DNA of 64,000 nucleotides from Gnetum montanum. Lineage: Eukaryota > Streptophyta > Gnetopsida > Gnetales > Gnetaceae. The stretch's first letter is position 1. Every line of letters starts with the position of its first letter. The notes under the pieces are model-generated. The model was not told where the DNA came from and made no database searches. It saw only the letters and a list, made by a program, of their open reading frames with translations. This document shows positions 24,501-36,489 of the stretch, in pieces. The translations under genes were made by a program, and so were the position numbers. Location: contig MNCI01004978.1 of NCBI GenBank assembly GCA_015680685.1, positions 113,789 to 177,788 on the forward strand, given 5' to 3'.

Positions 24501-26773
24501 ATCTCCTTACTTGAATTCCTCCAAAGCTACACAAGCTAATGACAATGTCTAGTCATTCGACATCAGTCCTTGCCTTTGAATCTTAAACGTGTATATAGAC
24601 ATAAAATTAATCAAATAAGTAGCCCCAAAATAAAACAAATATATCAAATTGAATGAAAGCTTACCCTTTTAACATGTAGAAATTGTCTTTAGGATTTTGG
24701 AACAAAGTAATTGGCCTATGATCCAACATCAAAGTGTTGTTGACATTATATTTTGAATAAATTAGCATCTCCCAAAGATGTGATAACTATTGGATCCCTA
24801 TAGAATATGAAGTCATGTGATGTTTCAACTCCATACAAGCCTCAGCATCATCTATAATATAATTTAAAATATAGTTTGAAAATCCTACCAAGAGAGTCTT
24901 TGTAATCATAGCAGCAACATCTATAGCCAAGTGTGACCATACTATCACAGTATGGTTCTATAGTAGATACAACAAGAATTCCTTGGCAATAGGCCTGAAC
25001 CACACGTGAGATTTCTCATGTAGAGTCATATCGGACATGGAATTGTTTGGAAAGATCATTTCTACACAACATAAGATGCCCACCATCTACACATGATTAG
25101 GATCCATTTCAGCATAGCCCTATACACAAGTTGATAAAACATGTAATCATTAGAACATGAACTCTAACATTAAATTCAAAGTAAAACATAAATTAATGCA
25201 ACATTGAAAACATTGACAAGGGAAACAAGGATACTAGATAGCCAAAGCCATGAACATATCTAGGAAATACACTTAGCTTGAGACTGAAACATTATGAACA
25301 AAATTTGAATAGGCTAGACATTTTGACAAACAATTGACATGAAACCTAAAAACCTTTTAATAACAGGATTTACAACAAAACATGTGACCAAGATCAAAAA
25401 CACTAAGACCTAAGGAGGTCAAAAATTCCAAAAGTAGTGGCTTAGAAGACTGGGATAGTCAAAAACACTAAGGCTAAAGAGAATAAGGTTAAAAACTTTA
25501 AAGTTTCCTAGACAAGAAAGCATACACACTTACCTTTCCTTCCTAAAAAAAAACCCAAAAGTGACCAAAAACACTACCTTCTCAAGCAAGTCAAAAATGC
25601 TACACTTCTAGGACAAGGAGACAAAAACATTGATCCTAGGATTAGAGGAAATTCACAACACTACCATCCTAGGCACCAAACTCCAAAAAATGTTGCCATA
25701 TTTGATAAGGAAAAATCATAAAACACTACATACAAGTGGGAAAATGTGAAAAATGCTAACTCTAGAAATGGAAAAAAATTCAATACACTAATTATAAGAT
25801 AGTAAATGTTCAAAATGTTGTTTCCTAAGCTAAAATTAACAAAATTTCTACCATTCTTAGCAAGAAAACTCAAAAATGCCAACATTTATAGTAAGAAAAC
25901 CCCTAAATTATTTTTAAATAAGCAAAAAATCAAACATACTAATAATATGGGTAGGAAAAACATCATAAATTACCCTTGTATAATCCAGAGCTAAAGATGC
26001 TACCACACATGAGCAGAAATATCAAAAACATTAGATGCCTAGGCATGGGGAGGCAAAAAACACTACCTATTCAAGCATAGAGAAAAACCCTAATTCACTA
26101 TTTTTTTGCGCATGAAAACCTTAGAAATGTTGTAGGAAAAAAAATAAAAATTCAAAACATTATCCCAAGTAAGGAAAAGGCTAAAAATGTATTCTATTTA
26201 GACCAAAATTCCAAAACCCTAGTTTTTCAACCAATTTTTTAAAAACCCTAATTTGCCACTAATTGATCCTCAAAAACTTGTAAATAGTACATTCTAACCC
26301 TAAAAACCCTACCACTCTACCTTTCCTAGCCAAAGAAGTCAAAAATGTTAATTTTAGATGGGAAAAATTCAAGAACGCTAGTCCATGAGGTTATATATAA
26401 AATAATAAATACCCAAAAATGACAAAAAAGTACAGGAATATGTAAAAACATTGTGTATGTGACCAAGAAAAACTTAAAATGTCAACACAAGAAGCCAAAA
26501 AATCCAAATAGCATACCTATCATTGTCAAAAAAAATCCAAAACCCTAATTTCATATCATTGAAACTCAAAAATATTGATAGGAACAAGCTTGGAAGGTAG
26601 AAAACACTGATAAAACTAGGCTAGAAACAAAGAAAAACATTAGAGAGATAGGGTACCTAGGAACCATAGCTATTGATGCATCGCTTGCAAATGGGTGGTA
26701 TTCTAGTTCAAATGATTTGCTCCATCTCCTCTACCTCCTCCATGGCCACACACTTGCCGATCCATTCTTTCAT
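21590..26773 (-). pseudogene. E1 antisense multi-exon gene (decayed)
   Basis: A minus-strand relic of the gene seen at 50807-55959 in E3, in the same order. Exon 1 is at 26773-26657 (MKEWIGKC then a GTACCC donor). Exon 2-like sequence near 25090-24720 has VIVWSHLA against VVVWSHLS. Exon 4-like sequence at 24034-23139 has LDLFMLPSPSISPTEMLNVI against MDLFTALTPSIPATKMVTII. Exon 6-like sequence at 22839-22650 has WMKALDKVEFMKG against WLEMPSKIDCVKG. Exon 7-like sequence at 22590-21780 has EEILCRLKAGL against EEILRCLEANL. The final exon is near 21680-21600. Stops and shifts interrupt it. Function is unknown. Confidence 0.7.
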
Positions 26774-27260
26774 ACCATTGTTGTCAAATTTCATGTGTTT
26801 AGCTTCCAACTATTGACAAGAAATTCCCAGAAATACCAAGTTTGGCCAGAAATGCTAAGTACAAGTTATTTAATATTCCAAGTCTAGGACAAAAATGTTG
26901 TTGTAATATAAATCTTGGTGAAATTGACAAAAAATGCTACTCTTTGATGGGAAAATTTTTCCTATAGTCAAAAACGCCACTATTGTGGTCAAAAATGTTT
27001 ACATGTGGATCCCACTTCTCCAAACCCAAAACATTGAGGATCAAAAACAATGTGCTAATGTAAATGCTAGCTTATTTGATCCAACCATGTTGTCAAGCCA
27101 AAAACAAGCTAATAATATGCTACCTAGACCTTCAAAAACACTATCAATCTAGGATGCACTACCCACTCATTGCCCATTTTAATCAAAAACACTAGCAAGG
27201 TAAACCATACTAACATGTTGCCTAGCCTACCTAAAAATGCTGACCATGGGAGAAGGCACT
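25390..27260. repeat. Dispersed CAAAAACGCT-type words around antisense exon 1 of E1
   Basis: Dozens of CAAAAACACT, CAAAAATGCT, CAAAAACATT and AAAAACGCT/CGCC variants occur on the plus strand at irregular 20-60 bp spacing. The same word is the core of the U3 repeats of E1 and E2 LTRs. The few copies keeping CG (for example near 26375 and 26970) suggest the others lost it by deamination. Confidence 0.6.
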
Positions 27261-27439
27261 ATCATCATAGCTTCTTTAACATTAGAATACATTATTTTAC
27301 ACATTTTTGGCCTTTTCCATTGAATTATTGCCTATTTTAATAATACAATAACTAAGATAAAAGAACTAATGTAATTTATTAGGTTATTTTATTTTATCAT
27401 TGCTTGAACAATACACCATGTAGATACCATTTAATGTGC

Positions 27440-29110
27440 TTATGTTGGCATGCAAGATTAAAACATAGAGATGTGGAAATAATTCAACTTGCCTTTGAGC
27501 CTAAATGAACCTTTGGATGATGTTATTCAACCAATTAACCTTGAATGCCTAGATCTTGATCTTGGAACCCTTGTTGACCACATAGCCTCAATAGTATAAA
27601 CCTTAGAATGGCCTAACTACATAGTTGAAACTCTCAACCTAGAGGTTGGAGACATCATAGAGGATAACCTTGTGGAAGTTCCCATTACAACCCATCACAG
27701 TGAGGAGAAAACACTAAAGCTAAGTTCCTCACTTGAACCTCAACTTACCCAAGACATTACCAAGTCCCTACAAGCTAACATTAAAGCCTTTGCATGGTCA
27801 TATGAAGACATTCTTGCACTCAATCCAAGCTTAGTTCAACATAACATCATACTTAACCCTAGCATCAAACTTGTCAAACAAAAGGTTTGTAAGATTAGAC
27901 CAAATTTAGCCTTAGTAGTTCGAGATGAGATGAGATCAAGAAACTCTATCAAGTAGGCTTCATTCGAGCTATTGACTATGCAAACTAGGTATCCAACATA
28001 ATGGTAGTTCCTAAGAAGAATGGAAGTATTTGCATATGTATCAATTTTCGTGACCTCAACAAAGAAATCATTAGGATTGACTTTTCCTTACCTAGCATTA
28101 ATTAAGTCATCGATACTACTGCTAACCATGCATTGTTATTCTTTATGAATGGGTTCTTGGGATACAACCAAGGTAGGATCAACCAAGAACATTAATTGTA
28201 TACAACCTTCATGAACTCTTGGAGAATCTTTTGTTATACCATGATTCCATTTAGCCTAAAGAACATAGGTGCAACATATCAATGAGCGATGAACTACATC
28301 TTCATTGATTACATGCTAGGTTTACTTAATGACTATGTTGATGATATCATTGTAAAATCCAAGATAGTTAATGACCATGCACAAGACTTCAACTTAGTTC
28401 TCCAATGCTACCTCAAATATGAACTTCAACTCAACCCTAAGAAGTATGTATTTGGCATCAAAACTAGAAAGATGCTTGGCTTTATAGCATCCAAAGTAGG
28501 AACACATGTTGATCCTAATAAGGTTAAGGCCATAACCAACTTATCATTACCTATTAACCTTAAGGAGCTACATGGTTTGTAAGGTAAAATTTAGTTTATT
28601 CATACGTTCATCTCAAGACTTATGAATAAGTTATAATCCATGCAACAATTACTTAAGAATGGAGTTCATTATGAATGGATAGATTAATTCCAAGAAGCCT
28701 TTGACAATATTAAGAAATGGTTATCTAAGTTGCCAACTGTGTTCCTACCTCAAAAAAATAAACCATTTTTCATATACCTTGCAATCTCTAACACATCCAT
28801 AGCTTCCTTGCTCTATCAAAAATGAGACGATGGAGTAGAGTTACTTATCTACTATTTAAGACATGCATTAGTAGCCTATGAGAATTGATACACTGAAGTC
28901 AAAAAAATTACTTAGCCTTAGTCTTTGCCTTAAATAAATGAAGACAATACCTCTTTAGGGCATAAGCTAATATTGTATGTAAAGACAACATATTAAAAGC
29001 CATTACATCCAACATCTATGAAAGGAATACAATAACCTAATGGAAATCCATAATAGCCAAATTCAACCTACATGATGTATCATAATCTTCAACCAAGGGT
29101 CAAGTCATTG
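27440..29110 (+). pseudogene. pol: E1 pol: RT and first RNase H (decayed)
   Basis: The amino part has INLECLDLDLG and VETLNLEVGD, matching INLESLDLDLS in E3. An open stretch at 27672-27956 has IKAFAWSYEDILAL. The palm region retains PKKNGSICICINF near 28015. The catalytic box DYVDDIIVKSK is intact at 28330-28362. The connection and RNase H region run to about 29110 with AVITSNIYE-like segments. Frames are broken by stops throughout. By homology it copied element RNA into DNA. Confidence 0.82.
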
Positions 29111-29189
29111 CCACATAACTAACCACTTCTCTAATTGAAGATAATGCAACCATAGATTCCAAGTTTCTTGATGAGCATGTCAACATTAT

Positions 29190-29620
29190 CAACAATACCT
29201 AAATATTATGCATCCAATATACACTTTGACAAAGCTTCAACTACACACATGGCCAGTGCCACCATTATCATCACACTATCCTTTAGTGAAATCCAATTTT
29301 TTTCTATCATTTCAAGTTTTCATGTACCAACAATGTGGTGGAATATGAAGGGGTAATCAAAGGAATGATAATAGCTCGTGATCATGGATTTACATGCTTG
29401 ATTGTAAAAGGTGATTCTCAACTAGTGGTCAACCAAATAACTGAGCTATATGCCTACAATGCAAAACACTTGTTACCTTATTGTGACCTAGCCAAAAAGC
29501 TCATTCAATAGTTTATAGATGTCAACATTCAATATATTCCCTGAGATGAAAATACATTCACTAATGCCATAGCTATATTAGCCTTAAGTATGATGCTTGA
29601 TATGTTTAGCAAATTACCTT
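29190..29620 (+). pseudogene. E1 second RNase H domain (aRNH type)
   Basis: Matches the second RNase H of E3: the opening IHFDKAST corresponds to LYFEGASTS, then CTNNVVEYEGVIKG, KGDSQLVVNQI and a decayed PRDENT...NALATLA. A duplicated, archaeal-type RNase H after the normal one is characteristic of plant Tat elements. Broken by stops. Confidence 0.75.
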
Positions 29621-29739
29621 TCATGACAAAAAATTGTGCCAATCCCATCATGCAGAACACTAAAAGCAACTCCATATCAATTATAGACAATTTTTCCCAA
29701 CACAAATGATATGATGACATCAAGTTCTACCTCATGCAT

Positions 29740-30083
29740 GATGAACCTCTACCAAACCTAACTACTTCTCAAAAGGATGTCGTATGCAAATGATCCAAAC
29801 AATATGTCATTTTGGTTGATAAAACATTATGTCAAAAGTCCCATGATGGCATATTGTTAGTATTCTTGAGAAAATTAGAAGCTCATATGATCCTAAAACA
29901 AGTACTTGATGGCATATGTGGAGGACATATAGGACCTAGGGCCATAGTTGCTAAGATTATATGCTTAGGATACTTCTGGCCTTATATGAAAAATGACTAC
30001 ATGCAAAATGTAAAAACTTGTGACACTTGCAAATGGCACAACAACCTTATTAGCCACACATCTAGCCAAAATACCTCACTTTG
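29740..30083 (+). pseudogene. E1 integrase, zinc-binding amino domain only
   Basis: A 90-codon frame at 29812-30083 contains GGHIGPRAIVAKIICLGYFWP and then CDTC, an HHCC zinc-binding domain. The frame stops 60 bases later, and sequence colinear with the E2 3' spacer follows. The whole DDE catalytic core and carboxy end are missing, so this copy cannot integrate on its own. Confidence 0.8.
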
Positions 30084-30246
30084 AATTCTCATTATTTCAT
30101 CTTAATCTTACTTCACCATTGTAAGTACTCCTTGGCATGATTTGACATCTACAAAATCAAGTGTAGAGAGACAAGCATTGGTGACAAATCTGTAGTGGTT
30201 TTTTTCATTCTTTATTGATGTTTTTTGGGTCAATCCTCAAAATATC

Positions 30247-30257
30247 AAAAAGAGGAG
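30247..30257 (+). other. E1 polypurine tract
   Basis: AAAAAGAGGAG just before the right LTR start at 30262. Homologous tracts occur at the same point in E2 and E3. Confidence 0.7.
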
Positions 30258-30261
30258 CTAA

Positions 30262-31236
30262 TGAAACACCTCAAAGAAAATTTAGTTGTAAACAAGAAAG
30301 TCCTATGGTCAATTTTTTATTATAATTTTGATCAAATTCAAGAGCAAAACAAATGCCTTGATTTCCCTTCAAAAAATTCATCTTGTAACCCTATTTCATC
30401 AAAATCCAAAAGTGTTCTTAACATGTAAAGTATAATCCATGATACAAAATGTCAAAAAAGTTGTGGATTACACCAAACCAACATAATTGAATTCATACTA
30501 TCAAAAACACTACTAATTCTATCATGAAATGTCAAAAATGTTGTACTTGTCTATCTCAATGTAAATGTCAAAAACATTTTAGCTTCTAGCTAGTGAAAAT
30601 GGTTAAAAACATTGTGTGAATGCCCATGAAACTTTCCAAAGTCAAGTCAACACAAAAATAGCAAATCATGGCCTATAAAAGCAAGAATCAATTCCACTTT
30701 AGAGGACTTTTAAATCTTCAAAACTCTTTTAAACATAAGAATTTTAGAGTAGAAAGATATCTAAGACCCCAGAGCCATCCCCTCTAGCATTGATTACCAA
30801 GAGCATCAAGAACCTATAGTAGTTTTCATCCAGAAGAAAATCTAGCAAGTTAGAGGTACTTTCAATAATGATTTCATAGGAATTTGTGAAATATTTGTGT
30901 TTCTACACTTTGAAATCCTCCAAGTTTTCCAAATCTATACCTTCTAAACCTTTATTTTCACCAGATTAATATAAGGTTTACAATGTTTAGCCATATTTAT
31001 TGTTATTTTTCATATTATCTCTAAATTCTCTTATGGATCTAGCATTGGACCTATTGTTCACCTACTTTCTTACCTATTTTCATGATTCTCATTCTGATAA
31101 CAAATTATTAAGTCCTTAGGTGATTGACAAGACTACCTAAGATACCTCAAATCCTTTCAAGGCCCATGGATCCTAAGGTAAAATTGTTCTGCATAGAGAT
31201 GTTTAGTTTCCAACATCAAATTTTTTTGTCATTACA
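30262..31236 (+). repeat. E1 right LTR
   Basis: Begins TGAAACACCTCAAAG, ends GTCATTACA, then the AATAT target duplication. Colinear with 3949-4921. A TATAAAAG box is at 30673-30680. Confidence 0.87.
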
Positions 31237-31241
31237 AATAT
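31237..31241. repeat. Target site duplication of E1, right copy (AATAT)
   Basis: Identical to 3944-3948. Confidence 0.85.
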
Positions 31242-32898
31242 CATGTTTTTAGATTACACCATTTAATTACAAACCAAAACTCCTATTATGAGGTGGTTAA
31301 TCCAAAATTTGGATGAACACATATGGTGATATAAGATTGACTACCAATAACTTATATACATCATAAGGAAAAAATAAGTCAGGTATCGTAATTACATCAA
31401 CATTACTAAAAGAAGGCATTTCAAATTATTGCTTACAAATTTGTAAATCTACATTCTAAGAATCAATAAAATTTTTAGATCAATAAAACATGTAGAAATT
31501 TTAGCGTCACTTAAAGAAGATAAAAGTAATTTAGAATTCTCCATAGAAGAATTTTAGAAAAATCAAATCTATTGGAGAAAAAAAAAGAGAAATCAAATTA
31601 ATTACAGAAAAATCATATTCACAAAAAAGACATTAGATCTATTATAAAAAATCAAATCCACAAGAGAAACGTTAGATCCACCTAGTGATTATATCTTGGT
31701 TCAAGGATATCTATGAATTCAATTCTAGTTTGCAATATTAAACTATAAAGTTCTAATTTGACATGTCTTAGGGGTAAATATTATTTAAAATTTTTTCAAG
31801 AAATAAATTAGGTTGAAGAGATAATCAATGATATACAAGAAAATTAATGGTTGCATCAAGGAAAATTATGGCTTTATACATGGAATATTATAATTAATGA
31901 CATTTCTTTAAACAAAAGGTTCTTTTAGAAGGTTGTGAAAGAGAAAGCCTTAGCTAACCTTTGGTGGAATACACTAGGAAAGAAATACTTTCACTTACAT
32001 TTTGTCAAAAGAGATTTATTAAATGATATCCAAAAATATTTTTTTACAACTATTCTATTCATTTAAGACATCAAACTACTCAAGTAAGAATGGACTCTCA
32101 TCATTTTTATTTGTAAGATAGGTAGTTTGATCAATTTAATAAAAGAAGAATATATTTTTAGACTATGCAAACAAAGAATTGAGGATGAAAAATATTTATT
32201 TTTATTTTTTCTATATTCAAATTTAAATAAATTATAATATTTTTTAGGGTAAAGTGATAATTAGTAATATGCTTGGAAAATGAACATATTTGCAAACTAT
32301 GCAAATAAAGCATCAAGGATGAAGAAGGTATCTTTTCATTTTGTTCATATTTATCTTGGAAAAAAGAATATATATGCAAATTTTGCAAATAAAGTATTAA
32401 GGATAAAGAACGTATCTTTTCCTTGTATCCATATCTATCTCACATTTGAATGAATTATAATATTTTTTAAGGATAGGATGATAATTAGGAATATGCCTTG
32501 AACAACACTTCTAGGTTAGCATAGAGTGCTGGTATTAAGCTTTAAACCCAATGCATAGCACTACAAGCTAACTAACTAGCCAACAATTCATGCTTAAAAG
32601 ATTTGGACTATTTCTTAGTTTTTGCATGTCATCCTTATGCAATACCATGCTAATATTCTTTATATCATTCTAGTTTTATCAAATGTCTCTAAATAAATAA
32701 TGAATTGCAATATTAACTATACATTTTTTATTATTTCCTTTCAAATTAACACTAAGTCCTTGGGTCAATGATGTTTTTACCTTCATTTGAAAATGTGTTG
32801 TAACTTTGTAATTATTTAATAAATCCATTTTGGTTTCCTATATATAATAAAAAATTTTGGTTTTTAATTTATTAACCTATTACTTTGTAAAAGAATAA
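31242..32898. other. AT-rich non-coding DNA
   Basis: Right flank of E1, and so part of the DNA E1 inserted into. No gene is supported. It contains A-rich GAAAAATCAAAT runs at 31550-31680 and the direct repeats at 32160-32500. Confidence 0.65.
32160..32500. repeat. Direct repeats with TATGCAAA...AAAG and AATTATAATATTTTTTA blocks
   Basis: The block TTTGCAAATAAAG(C/T)AT(C/T)AAGGATGAAGAA recurs near 32163, 32293 and 32375. The block GAATTATAATATTTTTTARGG, followed by RTGATAATTAG(G/T)AATATGC, occurs near 32228 and 32453. This indicates a duplicated unit of about 225 bp with an internal short duplication. Confidence 0.6.
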
Positions 32899-33121
32899 CA
32901 AGGTGTTAGCCTAGTGATAATAATATTGATTTAAAAGCTCCAAGTCATGGGTCTGAGTTATAAAGTTCTAATTGAATAAAGTGTTAGCCTAGTGATACAG
33001 GTCTTAGCATAGTAATCATAGGTCCCAAGTTCAATTCTAATAGGTAGCATTGAGTTATAAACTTCTATAAAATCTTGGGGTGTACCTATATTTCACTTAT
33101 TTCAAATTCCAACACCCCTCC
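32899..33121 (+). mobile_element. tRNA-derived SINE, copies 2 and 3 in tandem
   Basis: Two A-box-bearing heads (TAGCCTAGTGA at 32907 and 32985) occur in succession. The first is truncated after GTTATAAAGTTCTAATTGAAT. The second has a good B box, GTTCAATTC at 33029-33037, 44 bp from its A box. It then has the body GAGTTATAAA, TCTTGGGGTGTACCTATAT and tail TTCCAACACCCCTCCC shared with 296-437. A third tail fragment (33122-33183) follows. Confidence 0.7.
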
Positions 33122-33183
33122 CTTATAAAGTTCTAATTAAACTATATTACAATTCTTGCATGGTTTCAACATCTCCCCCTCCC

Positions 33184-33530
33184 AACATCCAAAGCAACAC
33201 CACCACCCCTCCCCTCCACTCCAAAAAAAACCATTAATATTTAGATATCTTATCATATCATCATCACTCTTTTTGATAGGAACTACATGGCATTAAACAT
33301 AATAACTTTAGGTACAAGGCTATGTATGCTAACTATTTGGGAGGGAGGGGGCTTGGAGTGTCAAATCCCAAAAAAAAAAGTTTCATTAATCAAAATAGAG
33401 CATCAAATACACATGTAACATCTAAAAAATAGATAGAAATGATCAAAAAACTACATGTAGCATTTGATAGAATAGATAGAAACAACATGAAAGGAAAGAA
33501 AACAGTTTTGGAAATGCCTACTCAAGTTTT
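33184..33530. other. Non-coding DNA between SINE cluster and LINE
   Basis: AT-rich with C-rich and G-rich patches (CACCCCTCCCC near 33205, GGGAGGGAGGGG near 33340). No gene is seen. Confidence 0.5.
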
Positions 33531-33559
33531 CATCCTTACAATGAGGTCAATAACAAAAG

Positions 33560-35560
33560 AAAGAAGCACCTTTTTTGGAATTCACTTCTGACTAAAGACC
33601 AATTGTAATTATTAGTACAACTAAAATGGAAAAAGATTCAAATGAAGTAGATGATAGTAGGAATTAAAAAGAAGAGTGTCCTTGTAGAGAATTATGCTGA
33701 ATAAGGTTACTTGTCGTAAAACCTATATCACTCATAAATCTAAACCAAGACTAGAAAAGATGAATCAACTAATTAATCTCTAAGTAAACCTTTGGATCTT
33801 GGGATATAATTTGAAAATGGACAAGGTAGAACATCTATGATTTCTTCATAATAGTCAAATGATATATGTTTAACTATTCTATTTTAAAAAAAATAATATT
33901 ACATCTATGTTTTCAAATATCAAAGAGAATAATAGGCCTAATAACACATCAAAGAAAATTGGAATTTATAGATTTAATAGATAAAAAACCAAATTTAAAA
34001 AAAAAAACATCATCTTGAGATAGTTGACAATTTGGAATAACTTTGCATGCTCAAATCCAAGTATTCTAAGTAAAAAAACATTGACAAAAGACATGAATAA
34101 AATTATTTGTAGCCCGATAGAGAGAAAATAGGAGTATGAACCCCAAGATGTTCAAGGTACATACCAATAGATAAATCCTAGTGAAGAAGCCACCAAAGAA
34201 ATTATTGAGTTTTAGGTAAAGTAGGAAGATTTCTTATTTTCTTGAAGGATGATATCCAAAATTTTTTTGATTCATATTTGTATCAAAACATATTGCTACA
34301 ATTAACAATGATTAAGGAGTTGTTCAAAACCTAGAATGCAACATGCAAATTATAAGGCAAAAGTTTCAATCCATTAGTCCAACAAAGGCTATTAAAAATA
34401 CTTTGCACCAAAGCATTCAAATGTAAATAGTGGTTAATAAAATTATAAATTCAATCAAAATAATGATGCATGGATGTAGACATCTCATACAAATTATCAA
34501 AAATTTCCCAAGAAATCCATTGGTTGGCAAGATGTAGATAGCTAAGAGAAATCACTCCATTCTAAAACCAACAAGTAACTAATTAATAATTACATGGATA
34601 AAGAGATCATTACCATCAAGTAGGTGAAATATATAATTACCATGGATAAAGCCTAGAAAGAAAACTATGATTAAGCTCAAAATTAGTCCAATTTATTTAA
34701 TTTTGTAATACCTATCAAGCCCTCCAAATGCTTTTGAAGACATGAGATCCAAGAATGACAATCATATGAGGAGAAAGAATCCAATTAGCAAAGTGGATAC
34801 CTTTTTAAAATGGATTTTTCTTAGGAAACACTTGTTTTAACCTTAGCTAGAGGAGACTTCCAATAATGTGGGAAACATCCAAATACCAAAACAACATCTT
34901 TACTGTCAAAGTAAGCCCCTAATTGAAAGAGTTTAAAAGATCTAAATCACCCTTTTCCTTAGGGAGAATAATAATATCCCAAGAAACTTGATGAAAATCT
35001 TTTTAATAATCTTTAGAAGACCACATGAAATCTTGAAATTATCATTCCAACTTTTGATAAGCAGCTTAAGACAAAGCCCAACATAAAGAATAATACACAT
35101 GAGTAGAAGCATAAATAGATTTGCAAACTAGACATTTATTTGCAAGAGCAAGGGGTTTGTCTTTCATTTATTAATTTTCTTCTAAACTTGAGGCATCACT
35201 TGATTCTAGAGGGCTTAAGAAGATCCTTTAAAATGAAACAAAGTTCCCAAAATCTTAATGATATCTTAATCCTAGATTAGATTTCAATTTTTGTAAAGCA
35301 AATAATGGTAACTATTTTTGAAACTATAAATAGAGAATTTAGTCCAATTAATAGCAAATCCAAAAGGTGAACAATATTAATCCACTTAAAACATTAGGCG
35401 ATGTAGAATAGCAAGTGTATTTTAAACAAGAAAAAAGGAGTCATCAACGAAATGCATATTACAAAGCTAATGTTGAGGAGCAGAAAGAACTCTAATGATA
35501 GCCTTATTCTAAATATCATAATTTAATTGATGACAAATAAAGTCTTCTACAATAATGAAT
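33560..35560 (-). pseudogene. L1-type LINE reverse transcriptase remnant
   Basis: Read on the minus strand, 35440-35451 gives the RT box F-V-D-D, preceded by CNMH and followed after about 25 residues by FGFAINWTKFS, like the SGLKINWxKS motif of plant LINEs. Further down come LPKEKGDLDLLNSFN-like residues (about 34950) and a decayed zinc-binding RVT region near 34140-34200 (FFTRIYPL, then CQCF). Stops and shifts are frequent. The upstream RT part is cut off where E5 begins at 35595. No poly(A) end or target duplication was found. Confidence 0.6.
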
Positions 35561-35594
35561 AGTGCTTATATCATTAATACATATCCAAGGTCAT

Positions 35595-36485
35595 GAAGTG
35601 TAAAAGTGTCACATCAATGGACCCCCATCGACATGGTGTTGCCCCATCAATGAGGCCACATCGACATAGCATTTGCTGCGTTGATGAGGCCCCATTGATG
35701 CAGCTCCACAATAAAGCCTATAAATATGTTATCACCCACCGTGTTTATGAGATGTCTTGTCATAGTTGTAGTGGAGCTCTTACAGTTTTGTCATTTGAAA
35801 GTTAGAATATTTTTCTAAGTGCCCATAGCAAGAGTTAGAAAGTGTATGGATCTTTATTAAAGCACTAATGTACTTGAGCACAACAATGTGAATGGCAATA
35901 AAGGCAAGCCTTTTGATAGACCTTGCAACACTTGGAAATAGATTAATTATTTATTTATGCATTTAATGTTTTTAGCAATTTTATTTAATGCTTTAAGTAA
36001 ATAATTAATTAATTAGGCTAAACTAAGCTAGATTAAGTAGCAATTAATTAAGCACATAAGTACAACCACTTCAAGCATGCGCATGATGCTTGGTAATCTC
36101 AATAATGCTTAACATTTGATAACCCGACAGCGTTATTTATGTTCAAGATGTGTACAGAAAGTGAAGATGTATGCTTATATTAGGATTAGTTAGGTGTAGT
36201 TAGTTAGATTAAATTAGTAATTAAATTACTTCATTCCTTTCATCCTTTATTTTAAGCACCCAAAACATAAAACATAAAAATAATAAAAATCATGGGCCTC
36301 AATTACACTTAACCATACCTTTGCATATCATAAGTGTAATTGGGAAGACAACAAATGATTGTAAGGGCAAGTTGACTTCTTAGAAGCTAGTGTACTAAAA
36401 AAACATAGAGTCCACCAAATTTGACCTAATCATGTGTGAAAACTTAGTGATTCATATAGTTGAGTGTAGGGATACTCACTACTCA
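35595..36485 (+). repeat. E5a left LTR
   Basis: Starts TGAAGTGTAAAAG and ends ...CTACTCA just before the primer site. TATAAATA is at 35719-35726 and AATAAA at 35899-35904. The first about 110 bp hold six CATCGACATGG/CATCAATG/CATTGATG words, probably decayed CATCGATG. Downstream of the TATA box it is colinear with 42500-43255; upstream it is not. Confidence 0.7.
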
Positions 36486-36489
36486 TCAT

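Larger units (their letters stand above)
21114..27440. other. E1 protease-pol spacer
   Basis: About 6.3 kb without a sense-strand gene. It holds the decayed antisense gene (about 21590-26773, minus strand). Word repeats of the CAAAAACACT/CAAAAATGCT type fill its first intron and the DNA upstream of its first exon (25390-26640 and 26880-27260). The last about 60 bp (TGCTTATGTTGGCATGCAAG) are conserved with E2 just before pol. Confidence 0.75.
3949..31236 (+). mobile_element. E1: Tat-type Ty3/gypsy LTR retrotransposon, decayed and interrupted
   Basis: Paired LTRs lie at 3949-4921 and 30262-31236, with TG...TA/CA ends and AATAT duplications. The order is LTR, primer site, gag, protease, a long spacer with an antisense gene relic, RT, RNase H, second RNase H, integrase amino end, polypurine tract, LTR. 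Order and the second RNase H place it in the Tat lineage. All reading frames carry many stops and the integrase core is missing. E2 (8820-20957) is inserted in the protease gene, so E1 alone is about 15.2 kb. AT richness and CpG loss mark it as among the oldest elements here. Confidence 0.9.
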
